DNA from: Clostridium acetobutylicum ATCC 824
Lineage (GTDB): Bacteria; Bacillota; Clostridia; Clostridiales; Clostridiaceae
Reading direction: 5' to 3'
Assembly: GCF_000008765.1 (NCBI RefSeq)
Contig: NC_003030.1
Span: 2,700,001-2,764,000, forward strand
Length of the DNA: 64,000 bases
Shown here: positions 15,316 to 24,428 of the stretch, in pieces
Layout of the letters: each line of letters begins with the position of its first letter
Numbering within the stretch: position 1 is the first letter of the stretch
Translations under genes and position numbers: made by a program
Notes under the pieces: generated by a model
What the model was told of the DNA's origin: nothing
Database searches by the model: none
Seen by the model: only the letters and a program-made list of their open reading frames with translations

Positions 15316-16818
15316 TTATATATCTTTTATTTTAGGATAAGCTGAATTATATACCTCATATACCTTTGAATATACTTCTATTAAATTTGCATTTGGCATA
15401 ACCTTTTCGTTTCCTTTTACTATTTTGTCACAAGCCTCTTCCACGGAATTATATATTCCTGCACCAACTCCTGCAAGTATTGCTACGCCAAGTGCTGGTC
15501 CTTCTGATGCCTTTACTGTTGTAAGCTCATAGTTAAATATATCTGACAATATTTGTCTCCATATGCTGCTTTCTGCACCTCCACCACTTACTCGTATTTC
15601 CTCAATATTAACCTTCATATTCTCAATAATATCGAGACAATTCTTTAAACTAAAGCCTACTCCTTCTAATATACTACGCACAAAATCATTGTGGTTATTT
15701 ATAAGTGATATACCTAAAAAAGCTCCTTTTACATTTGGATCTATGTGCGGTGTTCTTTCACCCATAAGGTATGGCAAATAAATTATCCCATTAGAACCAG
15801 GCTTTGATTGTGATGCTTTTTCGGTCAATAAATCATAAATATTAATTCCAGCCTCTTTACTTTCTAAAATTTCTTTTGCACAAAATGTCCTTTTAAACCA
15901 ATTTAATGATAAGCCTGCTCCCTGAGTAACTCCCATTATATGCCACTTATTAGGCACTGCATGACAAAGAGTATGAACTCTTCCCTTACTATCAAATCTA
16001 GGCGTATCTGTAGCCGCAAATACTACTCCAGAAGTTCCTATCACTGTTGATATTAAACCTTCTCTAACGATTCCATTCCCTATAGCTCCAGCTGCTTGAT
16101 CTCCTGCCCCACCTACAACGGGAGTGTTAACTGCTAACTTAGTCTCTTTTGAAGCTTTTTCTATAACGCATCCACTAACAACAACTGATTCATATACATC
16201 AGGTAATATGTTCTTATCTATTCTTAAGTCATCTAAAAGTTCTTCACTCCAATTTCTAGTATTTATATCTAACATCTGAGTACCACTAGCATCTGAAACT
16301 TCGGCAGCAAAAACTCCAGTAAGTTTAAATCTTATATAATCCTTAGGAAGAAGAACCTTATATATTCTCTTATAATTGTCTGGTTCATTATTCCTAACCC
16401 ATAATAGTTTTGAAAGGGTGAAACCCGTTAATGCAGGATTGCCTGTTATCCTAATTAATTTTTCTTTTCCTATGGTATCTGTAATCTGAGTACATTCCTT
16501 TTCTGTTCTCTGATCACACCAAATTATGGAGTTTCTAATTACTTTGTACTCTTTGTCAATCAAAACAAGTCCATGCATTTGTCCACTTATACCAATTCCT
16601 TTAATATCTAAAGGATCAATTTTACTTTTTTCAATTACTTCTCTTATACCTTTAACACAAGCTGTCCACCAATTTTCAGGATTTTGTTCTGCCCATCCAA
16701 CCTGTGGTTGAAATAACTCATACTCATGCGTTGAAGTTTTTATTGTATTTCCACATTCATCAAACAAAGCTGTCTTGGTTCCTGATGTTCCAACGTCTAT
16801 ACCTAATAAATACCTCAC
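15316..16818 (-). CDS. xylB: Xylulokinase (FGGY family)
   Basis: Phosphorylates D-xylulose or a related ketopentose with ATP. Diagnostic segments are LLGIDVGTSGTKTALFD at the N-terminus, GISGQMHGLVLID, SDASGTQMLDI and the C-terminal VSGGGAESSIWRQILSDIF. The length of 500 residues is normal. The frame extends six bases further to a TTG at 16824, which is too close to AAGGGGG. The GTG at 16818 has correct spacing and gives the usual MRYLLGID start. It is first in a three-gene operon with the fucose-isomerase-family gene, so the true substrate could be L-ribulose or D-ribulose rather than xylulose. Confidence 0.88.
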   Translation of the reverse strand: MRYLLGIDVGTSGTKTALFDECGNTIKTSTHEYELFQPQVGWAEQNPENWWTACVKGIREVIEKSKIDPLDIKGIGISGQMHGLVLIDKEYKVIRNSIIWCDQRTEKECTQITDTIGKEKLIRITGNPALTGFTLSKLLWVRNNEPDNYKRIYKVLLPKDYIRFKLTGVFAAEVSDASGTQMLDINTRNWSEELLDDLRIDKNILPDVYESVVVSGCVIEKASKETKLAVNTPVVGGAGDQAAGAIGNGIVREGLISTVIGTSGVVFAATDTPRFDSKGRVHTLCHAVPNKWHIMGVTQGAGLSLNWFKRTFCAKEILESKEAGINIYDLLTEKASQSKPGSNGIIYLPYLMGERTPHIDPNVKGAFLGISLINNHNDFVRSILEGVGFSLKNCLDIIENMKVNIEEIRVSGGGAESSIWRQILSDIFNYELTTVKASEGPALGVAILAGVGAGIYNSVEEACDKIVKGNEKVMPNANLIEVYSKVYEVYNSAYPKIKDI

Positions 16819-16907
16819 AATCAAACCCCCTTAATTTTAAATAACTTTTTAAATATCCTTTAATAAGTCTATTTTACTTTTTTTACCTCCTACAGTCAAT
16901 ATGTTTT

Positions 16908-16922
16908 TGTAAACTTTTTCAT
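16908..16922 (-). promoter_or_regulatory. Possible CcpA (cre-like) site before xylB
   Basis: The minus strand reads ATGAAAAAGTTTACA, one mismatch from the Bacillus cre consensus WTGNAANCGNWNNCW. It lies about 90 bases before the xylB start. Catabolite repression of a sugar operon is reasonable, but single-site matches are common in AT-rich DNA. Confidence 0.3.
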
Positions 16923-16972
16923 TTTATTTATATAATGGCTTATATGGCACTGCATTTCACATAAAAATTGTA

Positions 16973-17012
16973 ATAAAAAAAACTGCCCTTAAATTTTCGA
17001 GCAGTCTTTTTT
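16973..17012 (-). terminator. Terminator of the glucokinase gene
   Basis: On the minus strand GACTGC and GCAGT arms with flanking A and T runs form a hairpin followed by TTTTTTTATT, about 30 bases after the glcK stop. Confidence 0.75.
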
Positions 17013-17043
17013 ATTCACATTCTACACATAAAATATATAATTA

Positions 17044-17985
17044 TTATATCTCTAATACTAATTTTACTCCGCCGTAAATTCCTGCATCATTTCCAAGCCT
17101 TGCAAGCTCAAACTTAGTTCCTTCACATGCATGAAATGCCTTTTCAATGAAATTTTTCTGAATTACATTTATAAGAATCATTCCAGCCTTTGATACTCCT
17201 CCACCTACAACAAAAACCTCTGGGTCACTAACACATGAAACTGTGGCTAATGCATTACCTAATTTTTTTCCTAAAGCTTCAACAAGTTCATTAGCTAATT
17301 TATCTCCTTCTTTTGCAGCATCAAATATATCCTTTGAAGTAACCGTTTTAATTTCTCTCAAAGAGGAAGGTTCACTACTATTATTTAAAAGTTTTTTTGC
17401 TTCTCTTACAATTCCATTTGCTGAGGCATACTGTTCAAGACAGCCTGTCTTTCCACATCCACAAACATCTTTCTCATTTTCCTCTACTTTAATATGGCCT
17501 ATTTCTCCACCTGCACCATTTGCTCCAGAAATTATATTGCCGTTAATTATAATTCCTCCGCCAACGCCTGTTCCAAGTGTAACCATAACAACATTTTTAT
17601 AGCCTTTTCCTCCTCCCTGCCACATTTCGCCCAAAGCTGCTATATTAGCATCATTACCAGCCTTTACTGGAATATCTATCATTTCACTTAAAGTTTCTTC
17701 TACATTAAATATGCCCCATCCTAAGTTCACACATTTTAAAACGGTTCCATCGCTGCTAACTGGTCCTGGTACTCCAACTCCTACACCAATTACATCATTT
17801 CTATGTATTCCTTTTTCCTTCATCTTATCTTTTATTTCTTTTGATATATCACTTAATATATACTTTCCACTTTCCTCTTTTCTAGTAGGAATCTCCCACT
17901 TATCAAGTAAAGTGCCATCAACTCTGAATAGACCCATTTTTATTGTTGTTCCCCCAATGTCTATTCCAAATCCATATGTTCTCAT
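17044..17985 (-). CDS. glcK: ROK-family glucokinase
   Basis: Phosphorylates glucose to glucose 6-phosphate in the cytoplasm. Motifs are the phosphate-binding FGIDIGGTTIKMGLF at the N-terminus, GNDANIAALGE with the catalytic Asp, TLGTGVGGGII, GEIGHI with a zinc-ligand His, and the ROK zinc motif CGCGKTGCLEQYAS. The 313-residue length fits Firmicute GlcK, not a ROK repressor, since there is no N-terminal helix-turn-helix. RBS AAGGAGGATG. It is monocistronic but stands among sugar genes. Confidence 0.92.
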   Translation of the reverse strand: MRTYGFGIDIGGTTIKMGLFRVDGTLLDKWEIPTRKEESGKYILSDISKEIKDKMKEKGIHRNDVIGVGVGVPGPVSSDGTVLKCVNLGWGIFNVEETLSEMIDIPVKAGNDANIAALGEMWQGGGKGYKNVVMVTLGTGVGGGIIINGNIISGANGAGGEIGHIKVEENEKDVCGCGKTGCLEQYASANGIVREAKKLLNNSSEPSSLREIKTVTSKDIFDAAKEGDKLANELVEALGKKLGNALATVSCVSDPEVFVVGGGVSKAGMILINVIQKNFIEKAFHACEGTKFELARLGNDAGIYGGVKLVLEI

Positions 17986-18220
17986 TTAACATCCTCCTTA
18001 TATAATAATGATATAGCATTAAAGCTTATCTTTTATAGTCATTTGTTTTAAAGTAGACCTACTTATAATATGCATAGCACTACATTTTAATTATATAATC
18101 AGCACTATATATAACAAATTAGATGGATTTTGCACAAAAGTTTAAGTTTAGCATATTTTCTAATAGATAAATCCTTTTCATATCTTAACTAATTCTCCTT
18201 ATTTTACACTATTATGTATC

Positions 18221-18349
18221 TTATTGAAGAATAGCTTGGATATTTTTCCCACGATTTTCTAAAAAGTATGTTAAACTTCTAACAATAGTATACATATCAT
18301 AAAACTCTTTAGCAACTAAATTTATAATTTTCTTATTAAGTAACATCAT
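18221..18349 (-). CDS. Possible small protein of 42 residues
   Basis: A minus-strand frame from the double ATG at 18344-18349 to TAA at 18221. The sequence starts MMLLNKKIINLVAKEFYDMY and reads as one amphipathic helix followed by a basic loop. GAGG lies 14 bases before the first ATG, which is too far for a strong ribosome binding site. The rest of the 476-base gap between glcK and pgmB (17986-18461) shows nothing else. It may be a small regulatory protein or chance. Confidence 0.35.
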   Translation of the reverse strand: MMLLNKKIINLVAKEFYDMYTIVRSLTYFLENRGKNIQAILQ

Positions 18350-18461
18350 TTTACTTTTGTATTCCTCTTATTTTCTCTTTTTTTTCTTTATATATTATAT
18401 CATTTATTGAGTTTATTTTAACCTTATCAATAACAACTAAATACAGTTAATTTGTTTATTT

Positions 18462-19109
18462 TTATTTACAAATTACTTCTTTTATATCTACGCAGGATAA
18501 ATCTTTAAATTTATAATTAGCTTTTATATTATTTGAAGCATATCCAACAGCTAAAACCTTCATTCCGCCAGCAATTGCTGCCTCAACTCCAGCATCCGCA
18601 TCTTCAACTATTAAGCACTCTTCTGGACTTACCTTTAATTTCTTTGCCGCAAGTAAAAACACTTCTGGATTCGGTTTACTTTTTTTTATCTCTCTGCCAT
18701 CTGCAACTGCATCAAAATATTTATCTAATTTTATCTTTTCTAAAATAATTGACGTGTTTTTACTAGAAGATCCAATTGCTATTTTTATATTCTTTGCTCT
18801 TAAGGTTTCTAATACGTTCATAACTCCTTTTAATATGTGCTTTGGAGTCAACTCATTTAATAACTCTCTGTATATAAAATTTTTCCTTTCCGTCATTTGA
18901 ATTTTTTCTTTTGTATTGTATGTTTTTTTAGCTTTTTCTAAAATTATTTCTAAACTTTCCATTCTACCAACCCCTCGAAGTCTTTCATTTATTCTTTTGT
19001 CAAAATATATTCCTTCCTCATCAGCCATAGCCTTCCATGCTCTGTAATGATACTCATCTGTTGAAACTATAACTCCATCTAAATCAAAAATAACAGCTTT
19101 AATACCCAC
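18462..19109 (-). CDS. pgmB: Beta-phosphoglucomutase (HAD superfamily)
   Basis: Interconverts beta-glucose 1-phosphate and glucose 6-phosphate, typically after disaccharide phosphorolysis. HAD motif I is FDLDGVIVSTDEYHYRAW with both catalytic aspartates, followed by the cap-domain signature RLRGVGRMESLEIIL. Motif II is IAIGSSSKN, motif III the Lys in KSKPNPE, and motif IV VEDADAGVEAA. The length of 215 residues is normal. The start codon is GTG with GGAGG six bases upstream. No disaccharide phosphorylase is in this window. Confidence 0.92.
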   Translation of the reverse strand: MGIKAVIFDLDGVIVSTDEYHYRAWKAMADEEGIYFDKRINERLRGVGRMESLEIILEKAKKTYNTKEKIQMTERKNFIYRELLNELTPKHILKGVMNVLETLRAKNIKIAIGSSSKNTSIILEKIKLDKYFDAVADGREIKKSKPNPEVFLLAAKKLKVSPEECLIVEDADAGVEAAIAGGMKVLAVGYASNNIKANYKFKDLSCVDIKEVICK

Positions 19110-19264
19110 TTATTTCCTCCATTTAATCTATTATTTTAAAGAAGCTTTCCTAATAAACATTTTCTTTTCTTTATAACTTTCTTCTAAGTTACTATATTCA
19201 TAAAGTACATTAAATGGTATAAAAAGTGAAACACTACACAAAATAAATTTGGAGGTGTTTTACT

Positions 19265-19726
19265 TTGAATACAACATTAAGTCAAAAAGAAAGAACTCTA
19301 TTGGAGGACGCTAAAAGTCATGAGCAAGTCTGTATACAAAAATACAGCAATTATGCAAACCAAGCCAAAGACCCACAATTGAAACAAATATGCAAAGCAA
19401 ACGAACAATCTGAAAGGACACATCTTGATAGTATAAATCAGCTTTTAAGTGGTACAATTCCTAACATGAATGCACAAAATTCTAATAAAAACATGACCCC
19501 TAGCCCAACTAATCAAAGTCCACAACTTAGCTTTTCAGATAAGGATTTATGCTCAGACTTACTTATGACCGAAAAATATGTTTCTAGTACCTATAACACT
19601 GCAATATTTGAATTTAGGGATACCAATGTTCGTGATATATTAAATCATATCCAAAAGGAAGAGCAAAAACACGGTGAAGCCATATTTAAATATATGGAAA
19701 GTAAAGGTTTATATAACGTACAGTAA
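19265..19726 (+). CDS. Spore coat protein, CotF-like (ferritin-like fold)
   Basis: The 153-residue protein has two helical halves: LLEDAKSHEQVCIQKYSNYA in the first, and LCSDLLMTEKYVSSTYNTAI through the final YMESKGLY in the second. A Pro/Asn-rich linker (about 70-95) separates them. This is the pattern of CotF-type coat proteins, which are ferritin-like without a clear di-iron site. It would be deposited on the spore during sporulation. The start is TTG, seven bases after GGAGGTG; no ATG fits. It is monocistronic with its own terminator. Confidence 0.85.
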   Translation: MNTTLSQKERTLLEDAKSHEQVCIQKYSNYANQAKDPQLKQICKANEQSERTHLDSINQLLSGTIPNMNAQNSNKNMTPSPTNQSPQLSFSDKDLCSDLLMTEKYVSSTYNTAIFEFRDTNVRDILNHIQKEEQKHGEAIFKYMESKGLYNVQ

Positions 19727-19780
19727 TTAAAATAATGGCATAGAAGGCTGTAAAGTTTTCCATGCCATTATTTTAATTTT
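19727..19780 (+). terminator. Terminator of the coat protein gene
   Basis: TTAAAATAATGGCAT (19727-19741) pairs perfectly with ATGCCATTATTTTAA (19762-19776) and overlaps the stop codon region. Confidence 0.85.
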
Positions 19781-19848
19781 CATTTTGAATTATTTTTTAT
19801 AATTAAACATATAATTAATTATTAGATAGTGTGCAAGGTGGGGGTATC

Positions 19849-20322
19849 ATGTCAAAGAATGAATTTTTTACATTTACAGAATATATGAAAAAAGATGAAA
19901 ATCTTCTATCCCCTTCAGGAGAAGATTACATGGAGATGATATATAGACTTTCCATGAAAACTGGCTTTACAAGGGTTAATAACTTGGCTTCAGCATTAAA
20001 CGTACAACCTCCTTCCGTTACAAAAATGCTGCATAAGCTGGCTAATTTAAAATTAATAAAATACGAAAAATATGGAGTAATTATGCTAGAGAAAGCTGGA
20101 ACAGAATTAGGAAAATCATTATTAAACCGACATAATATAATTGAACAGTTTCTCAAATTATTAAGTATAAATGATGGTGTTTTGGAAGAAACTGAAAAAA
20201 TAGAACATACCATTAATGCTGAAATTTTATGTGGAATGAATGATTTAGTTGATTTTTTTGCAGCATATCCTGATTTTTTTAAAAAATTCAATGAGTTTAG
20301 GAAACCAAAGTCTTATCCTTAA
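19849..20322 (+). CDS. mntR: Manganese-dependent transcriptional regulator of the DtxR/MntR family
   Basis: A metal-sensing repressor of manganese uptake. Compared with Bacillus subtilis MntR the metal ligands are conserved: Asp26 and Glu29 in GEDYMEMI, His95 in NRHNIIEQF, and Glu116, Glu119 and His120 in ETEKIEHTI. The winged helix is visible in VNNLASALNVQPPSVTKML. It has an N-terminal extension of about 18 residues and a C-terminus shorter than typical DtxR, without an SH3 domain, as in MntR. The frame opens at GTG 19831, but this precedes the ribosome binding site AAGGTGGGGG. ATG 19849 is used, giving 157 residues. Confidence 0.85.
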   Translation: MSKNEFFTFTEYMKKDENLLSPSGEDYMEMIYRLSMKTGFTRVNNLASALNVQPPSVTKMLHKLANLKLIKYEKYGVIMLEKAGTELGKSLLNRHNIIEQFLKLLSINDGVLEETEKIEHTINAEILCGMNDLVDFFAAYPDFFKKFNEFRKPKSYP

Positions 20323-20332
20323 AGCATAAAAC

Positions 20333-20376
20333 AAAGGACTAGAAATTATTTTTTAATCTCTAGTCCTTTATTTTTA
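20333..20376. terminator. Shared terminator of convergent mntR and chemoreceptor genes
   Basis: AAAGGACTAGA (20333-20343) pairs with TCTAGTCCTTT (20359-20369) and is followed by ATTTTTAT. It touches the stop codon of the minus-strand chemoreceptor gene. Confidence 0.8.
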
Positions 20377-22368
20377 TAGCTTAAATTTTTTAACCTCATT
20401 CATCATTTCTCTTGTTCTATCATTAAGATTAGCTGCTGATTTTGCAACTGTACTTGATGATGTATTCATTTCCTGTGAAGAAGCTGATATTTCCTCTGAT
20501 GCAGCAGATGTTTCCTCTGAAATAGCTGCTGTAGCCTCAACCTTATTACTTATTATATCTTTATTATTATTTAAATCCACTACTGCCCTGTTTATCTGAT
20601 TAATTTTAGGAATAACCTCATTTATAGATGTTACTATACCTGTAAATGATTCTAACGCATTATCCACAACAGATATTTGATTTTCCAAATCATTTCCTAC
20701 CTTAGATGTAGTAGTTACCATGCTTTTATTCTCATTATACACTTCACCTACTAAACCTGATATTTTTTCAGCAGATTGTCCCGCTTGTTCCGCAAGCTTT
20801 CTTATCTCATCAGAAACAACTGAAAATCCCTTACCTGCTTCGCCTGCTCTTGCTGCTTCAATGGCTGCATTAAGTGCTAATAAATTAGTCTGCTCAGCTA
20901 TTGAATTAATAAAATCTGTTATTTCGTTTATATTTTTTATATGTTCACTTGATTGTACAATTTTCACTTCAAAATCTTTAAATGTATTTGTTACTTCTTT
21001 TATAGAAGTTGCAAGTTTATTCATCTTTATCCAACTATCTTTTGCCAAATCTATAATATTTTTTGAATTTACATCAACATCATTTACTTCAGCTGTAATC
21101 TCATCAAGACTGCTTACAAATTCATTTATAGTCTCAGTTATATCTGACATTTCTTCTGCTTGTGATGTTGCTCCTTTTGTCACCTCTCCTACCGCAAGTG
21201 TAACTGCTTCTGCTGAAGAATTCATCTCCTCTGCTATAGAAGATAGGCTCTCTGAATCTTCACTAATTTTATTTGAATTCTCTACTACAGCCCTTAACAT
21301 ACCTTTTATTGATTTTTGCATATTATCTATAGCTTGAACCATTACTCCTATTTCATCCTTCATACCAATATGCTCTTTTGATACTTCTACCGTAAAATCA
21401 CCATTTGATATTGGAACTATATAGTCTGTTGCAACTTTTATTCGTTTTGCTAAATTGTTTGCTACAAGATATACAATTAAGAATGCTAATGCTAAAAATA
21501 GAACAGCTAATCCAGCTGTATACTTTTGTAATTTTGATAACTGATTATCCATCTCACTTTGCTCAACTATGACTGCTAACGACCACGTTGTATTTTTAAT
21601 TGGCGCAAAAGCTGCAAATTTTTTATTTCCACCATAGGTATAATACCCCGAACCAGTTTTTCCTTGAGCCATATTTCTTTCAATACTAACAAGTTCCTCT
21701 AATGACGGATTCTTTTTTACATTCACAAAATCATTATCCTGCTTAGCTACTAATGTTTTATTATAATTAGCTATTTTAACCCCTGTATTGTCTATAGCAA
21801 ATACTCTTCCTGTACTACCAAATTTAACTTCATCTGCTATTGAACTTATGATATTACCATCATTTATAGCTACTAATATTCCAGTAATATTACCATTTTG
21901 CCTTATAGGTGCTGCAAAACATACTTCTAAGTTTTTTTCTATTTTCCCTATAATGGGATTTGAAACAGCTATTTCTCCTGATAAAGCCTTTTTAAAATAT
22001 TCTCTATTCGCAATATTGGTTGACGTTAAATTATTATATTTAACATTCCCGTTTAAATCTGCAATTCCAATTTTAATAAATTTATATCTCTTATTCTCAT
22101 CGTTAAGAACTGCGAGCTTTTCATCTAATGACTTATCACTATTATTTATTACACTGTTAAAGGTTATTTGTTCAACCATATTCTTTTTATCATCAACTTT
22201 TGCTGAAATATAGCTTGCCGCCGATTTTGCAATTTGAGGCATTATACTTTCATTGTTATTTCTAAGTGCATTTGATGAAAGCATGCCTGCCAATATTCCC
22301 ATACCAACTATAACTACAATAATCAAAGTTTCAATCATTAATAGTATTTTACCTTTTATACTCTTCAT
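20374..22368 (-). CDS. Methyl-accepting chemotaxis protein (Cache sensor)
   Basis: A 664-residue transmembrane chemoreceptor. It has membrane helix 1 at about 7-30 and an extracellular double-Cache ligand domain at about 35-275 ([19 protein letters not shown], then [16 protein letters not shown]). Membrane helix 2 is at about 283-303, with a HAMP domain next. The cytoplasmic signalling hairpin holds the signature [20 protein letters not shown] followed by [14 protein letters not shown]. The C-terminus lacks the NWETF pentapeptide that tethers CheR. It would couple to CheA/CheW to bias flagellar rotation. Its ligand is unknown, amino acids being usual for dCache. RBS AGGAGGT; monocistronic. 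Confidence 0.93.
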   Translation of the reverse strand: MKSIKGKILLMIETLIIVVIVGMGILAGMLSSNALRNNNESIMPQIAKSAASYISAKVDDKKNMVEQITFNSVINNSDKSLDEKLAVLNDENKRYKFIKIGIADLNGNVKYNNLTSTNIANREYFKKALSGEIAVSNPIIGKIEKNLEVCFAAPIRQNGNITGILVAINDGNIISSIADEVKFGSTGRVFAIDNTGVKIANYNKTLVAKQDNDFVNVKKNPSLEELVSIERNMAQGKTGSGYYTYGGNKKFAAFAPIKNTTWSLAVIVEQSEMDNQLSKLQKYTAGLAVLFLALAFLIVYLVANNLAKRIKVATDYIVPISNGDFTVEVSKEHIGMKDEIGVMVQAIDNMQKSIKGMLRAVVENSNKISEDSESLSSIAEEMNSSAEAVTLAVGEVTKGATSQAEEMSDITETINEFVSSLDEITAEVNDVDVNSKNIIDLAKDSWIKMNKLATSIKEVTNTFKDFEVKIVQSSEHIKNINEITDFINSIAEQTNLLALNAAIEAARAGEAGKGFSVVSDEIRKLAEQAGQSAEKISGLVGEVYNENKSMVTTTSKVGNDLENQISVVDNALESFTGIVTSINEVIPKINQINRAVVDLNNNKDIISNKVEATAAISEETSAASEEISASSQEMNTSSSTVAKSAANLNDRTREMMNEVKKFKL

Positions 22369-22566
22369 TATTTACCTCCTGCTTTCACATCCAAGTGTAT
22401 ACACCGAATTTTCTAATATTGTATTTTCGATCATTTTCTTCATTTTTCGTATATTTGTGACATCACGTACTTTTTTTATCGTTTATTCTTAAGAATACCT
22501 TACATGTAATTTTATAATAACATATTTATATTTTTCAAACCTTTATAATATAAAAGTATAATATAA

Positions 22567-23151
22567 CTATTTCAATTTCTTTTCAGTTTTATAATCTACT
22601 ATCCCATTAGTAAAAGTTATGTTCATACTAGATCCATCAGAATTTACCCATTGATACATCTTACTATTACTCCCCATCAAATTTGTTTCAGATAATAACT
22701 CTCCTTTTCCAACTAAGTTCTTTACCTTTTCATAACTCATACCTCTACTTATTTTTTTATATTTGACTCTGCTAATGTTTGCATTAATTTTTTCTAAACC
22801 AATTTCAATCTTGCTAACCACATAATTATTTTTAGTAATGACTACTATATAGCTGTCATCGCTATTTTTCCATTGATGATTCATCAATTCCCTTTTATCA
22901 TTAATTTGTCCTGTCTTTTCACTTACCCCTAATATATTTTCTACACTTTTATAGTTCATTCCCATATTTATTCTTAAAAACTTCTTCATACTATATTTTT
23001 TATCCTTCACAGAATTCTTCATGTGGTGGCTTAAAGCCTTTCCCTTAGCAGCATAAGCAGCAGCGTTTTCTTTATTCAATTTAATAACTCCAACACTTAC
23101 TAAAGCAAAAAACATAGTAATTGAAAATATTATTTTCATCTTACTTTTCAT
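22567..23151 (-). CDS. Secreted protein with two DUF3862/BLIP-like repeats
   Basis: The 194-residue product has an N-terminal signal anchor (KMKIIFSITMFFALVSVGVI). It carries two copies of a small repeat, INMGMNYKSVENILG with HQWKNSDDSYIVVI, and ISRGMSYEKVKNLVG with YQWVNSDGSSMNIT. Each has the GMxYxxVxxxxG helix followed by a W-x-NSD-x-S strand, as in the DUF3862 and BLIP/SmpA-like fold, which often binds other proteins. A direct beta-lactamase inhibitor role is not shown. The ATG at 23166 overlaps the ribosome binding site, so the ATG at 23151 is chosen. Confidence 0.7.
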   Translation of the reverse strand: MKSKMKIIFSITMFFALVSVGVIKLNKENAAAYAAKGKALSHHMKNSVKDKKYSMKKFLRINMGMNYKSVENILGVSEKTGQINDKRELMNHQWKNSDDSYIVVITKNNYVVSKIEIGLEKINANISRVKYKKISRGMSYEKVKNLVGKGELLSETNLMGSNSKMYQWVNSDGSSMNITFTNGIVDYKTEKKLK

Positions 23152-23217
23152 TTTAAACACCCCCATTTTATAGGGTATTAAATAATAATGGATATCATTC
23201 CTCTGTTTTTATCAAAT

Positions 23218-23272
23218 AAATTAAAAGGATTTCTAAAATGATTTAACTTCATCCTAGAAATCCTTTTAATTT
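23218..23272 (-). terminator. Terminator of the SGNH protein gene
   Basis: Perfect 18-bp arms (23218-23235 and 23255-23272). The upstream arm overlaps the stop codon of the minus-strand gene, and the minus strand continues into TATTTGAT. Confidence 0.8.
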
Positions 23273-24092
23273 ATTTATTATTTCTTTCGTATAATATCGG
23301 CTGTATCTTTCCATATATGTCACTTGCTATAGCATTCATTCCCTTGTCGTTAGGATTAAACTCATCACTTACACCATAATAAGTTTTTTCTCCCGAAGGA
23401 CCTATATTGGTTTTATCCGACCATATTGGTTTTAAATTAACTACAGGTATATTTCTTTTTTGCCCTACACTATTTATTACCTGATCATAATTTTCTCCAT
23501 AATTAACATTCCAAGTTGTCATTAAAACTATAATTGGATTACGTTTTACCTTTATTGTAACATCATCTATAAAATTATTAAGCTGATTCTCAAAAGCAAC
23601 TGCTGATATGTTATTTGCACTATTTGAATCATTGGTACCATATTCTATAGTTATAACATCAGGCGCAGCACTATTTATTTCATTAACATTATTAATTGCC
23701 TCTGAAATAAGTGAACCACGCTTTCCCATATTATTTTTTTCAACCTGAAATCCCATATTGTTTGTAATTAAGGAGCTTAACTTATTAACAAAAAAGTTAT
23801 CTTGAGATGTTGCCGAATATCCAGCTGTAACACTATCACCAACAGCTATATATTTAAGAACTTTTCCCTTGCCAACGTCCTTTGTATTCTTAGGTGTATC
23901 CTGCTTTTCTTGTGTCTTTTTGTCTTTTGGTTGACCTAGCTCTTTTTTTTGATACGCCTCAACAACTTTTTCATTATCCTTGTCTCTTTTTTTATCATGT
24001 ATTATCCCGCTAATTATTACTGTAATAGTAATAATTAAAAGCACAAGTACCGTAACCGTCATTTTCTTATCAGATTTGTATCCATTACCCAT
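23271..24092 (-). CDS. Membrane-anchored SGNH/GDSL-type hydrolase lacking the catalytic histidine
   Basis: The 273-residue protein has one N-terminal membrane helix (about 11-31), a Lys/Asp-rich linker to residue 78, then an extracellular SGNH domain. Block I is VGDSVTAGYS with Ser87, block III is YGTNDS with Asn154, and the block V region is SDEFNPNDKGMNAIA. In active members block V reads DxxHP. Here Asp243 is kept, but Asn246 replaces the histidine, and I checked the codon (AAT). It may be inactive, use another base, or be a binding protein. A role in cell-wall or polysaccharide deacylation is typical for the family. Confidence 0.8.
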   Translation of the reverse strand: MGNGYKSDKKMTVTVLVLLIITITVIISGIIHDKKRDKDNEKVVEAYQKKELGQPKDKKTQEKQDTPKNTKDVGKGKVLKYIAVGDSVTAGYSATSQDNFFVNKLSSLITNNMGFQVEKNNMGKRGSLISEAINNVNEINSAAPDVITIEYGTNDSNSANNISAVAFENQLNNFIDDVTIKVKRNPIIVLMTTWNVNYGENYDQVINSVGQKRNIPVVNLKPIWSDKTNIGPSGEKTYYGVSDEFNPNDKGMNAIASDIYGKIQPILYERNNK

Positions 24093-24428
24093 TATATTGC
24101 TTCCTCCGCTAATATTAATAAATTCACAAATAAATGATATCTTATTTGCAGATAATTTTCAACATGAAATGTATAATTTAGTATTTCATAGAGATCAAAG
24201 GTTAAATTTAAGTGCAGTTAAATACTCATAATATTTTTTCTTTCAAGTTTATTACTTATTCTGCCAGTTTTTTTAAATGCAAAATTAAATACAAATAAAA
24301 AAAGGAGGAAACATAGGCAAAATTATATTAAAAAAGTATTTAGAATTATATTTTCATTACGATAACATATACATAACTGTTATTTATTACTAATAATATT
24401 TATTATTACCTAAGGGGTGAGAGATTAT
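24093..24428. other. Divergent intergenic region
   Basis: This gap separates the SGNH and HD-GYP genes and should hold both promoters. A stray AAAGGAGGAAA at about 24299-24309 is not followed by a credible start. I see no riboswitch signature, including no c-di-GMP aptamer. Confidence 0.3.

Noticed and set aside
24240-24420. c-di-GMP riboswitch upstream of the HD-GYP gene
   Set aside because: None of the conserved aptamer segments are present.
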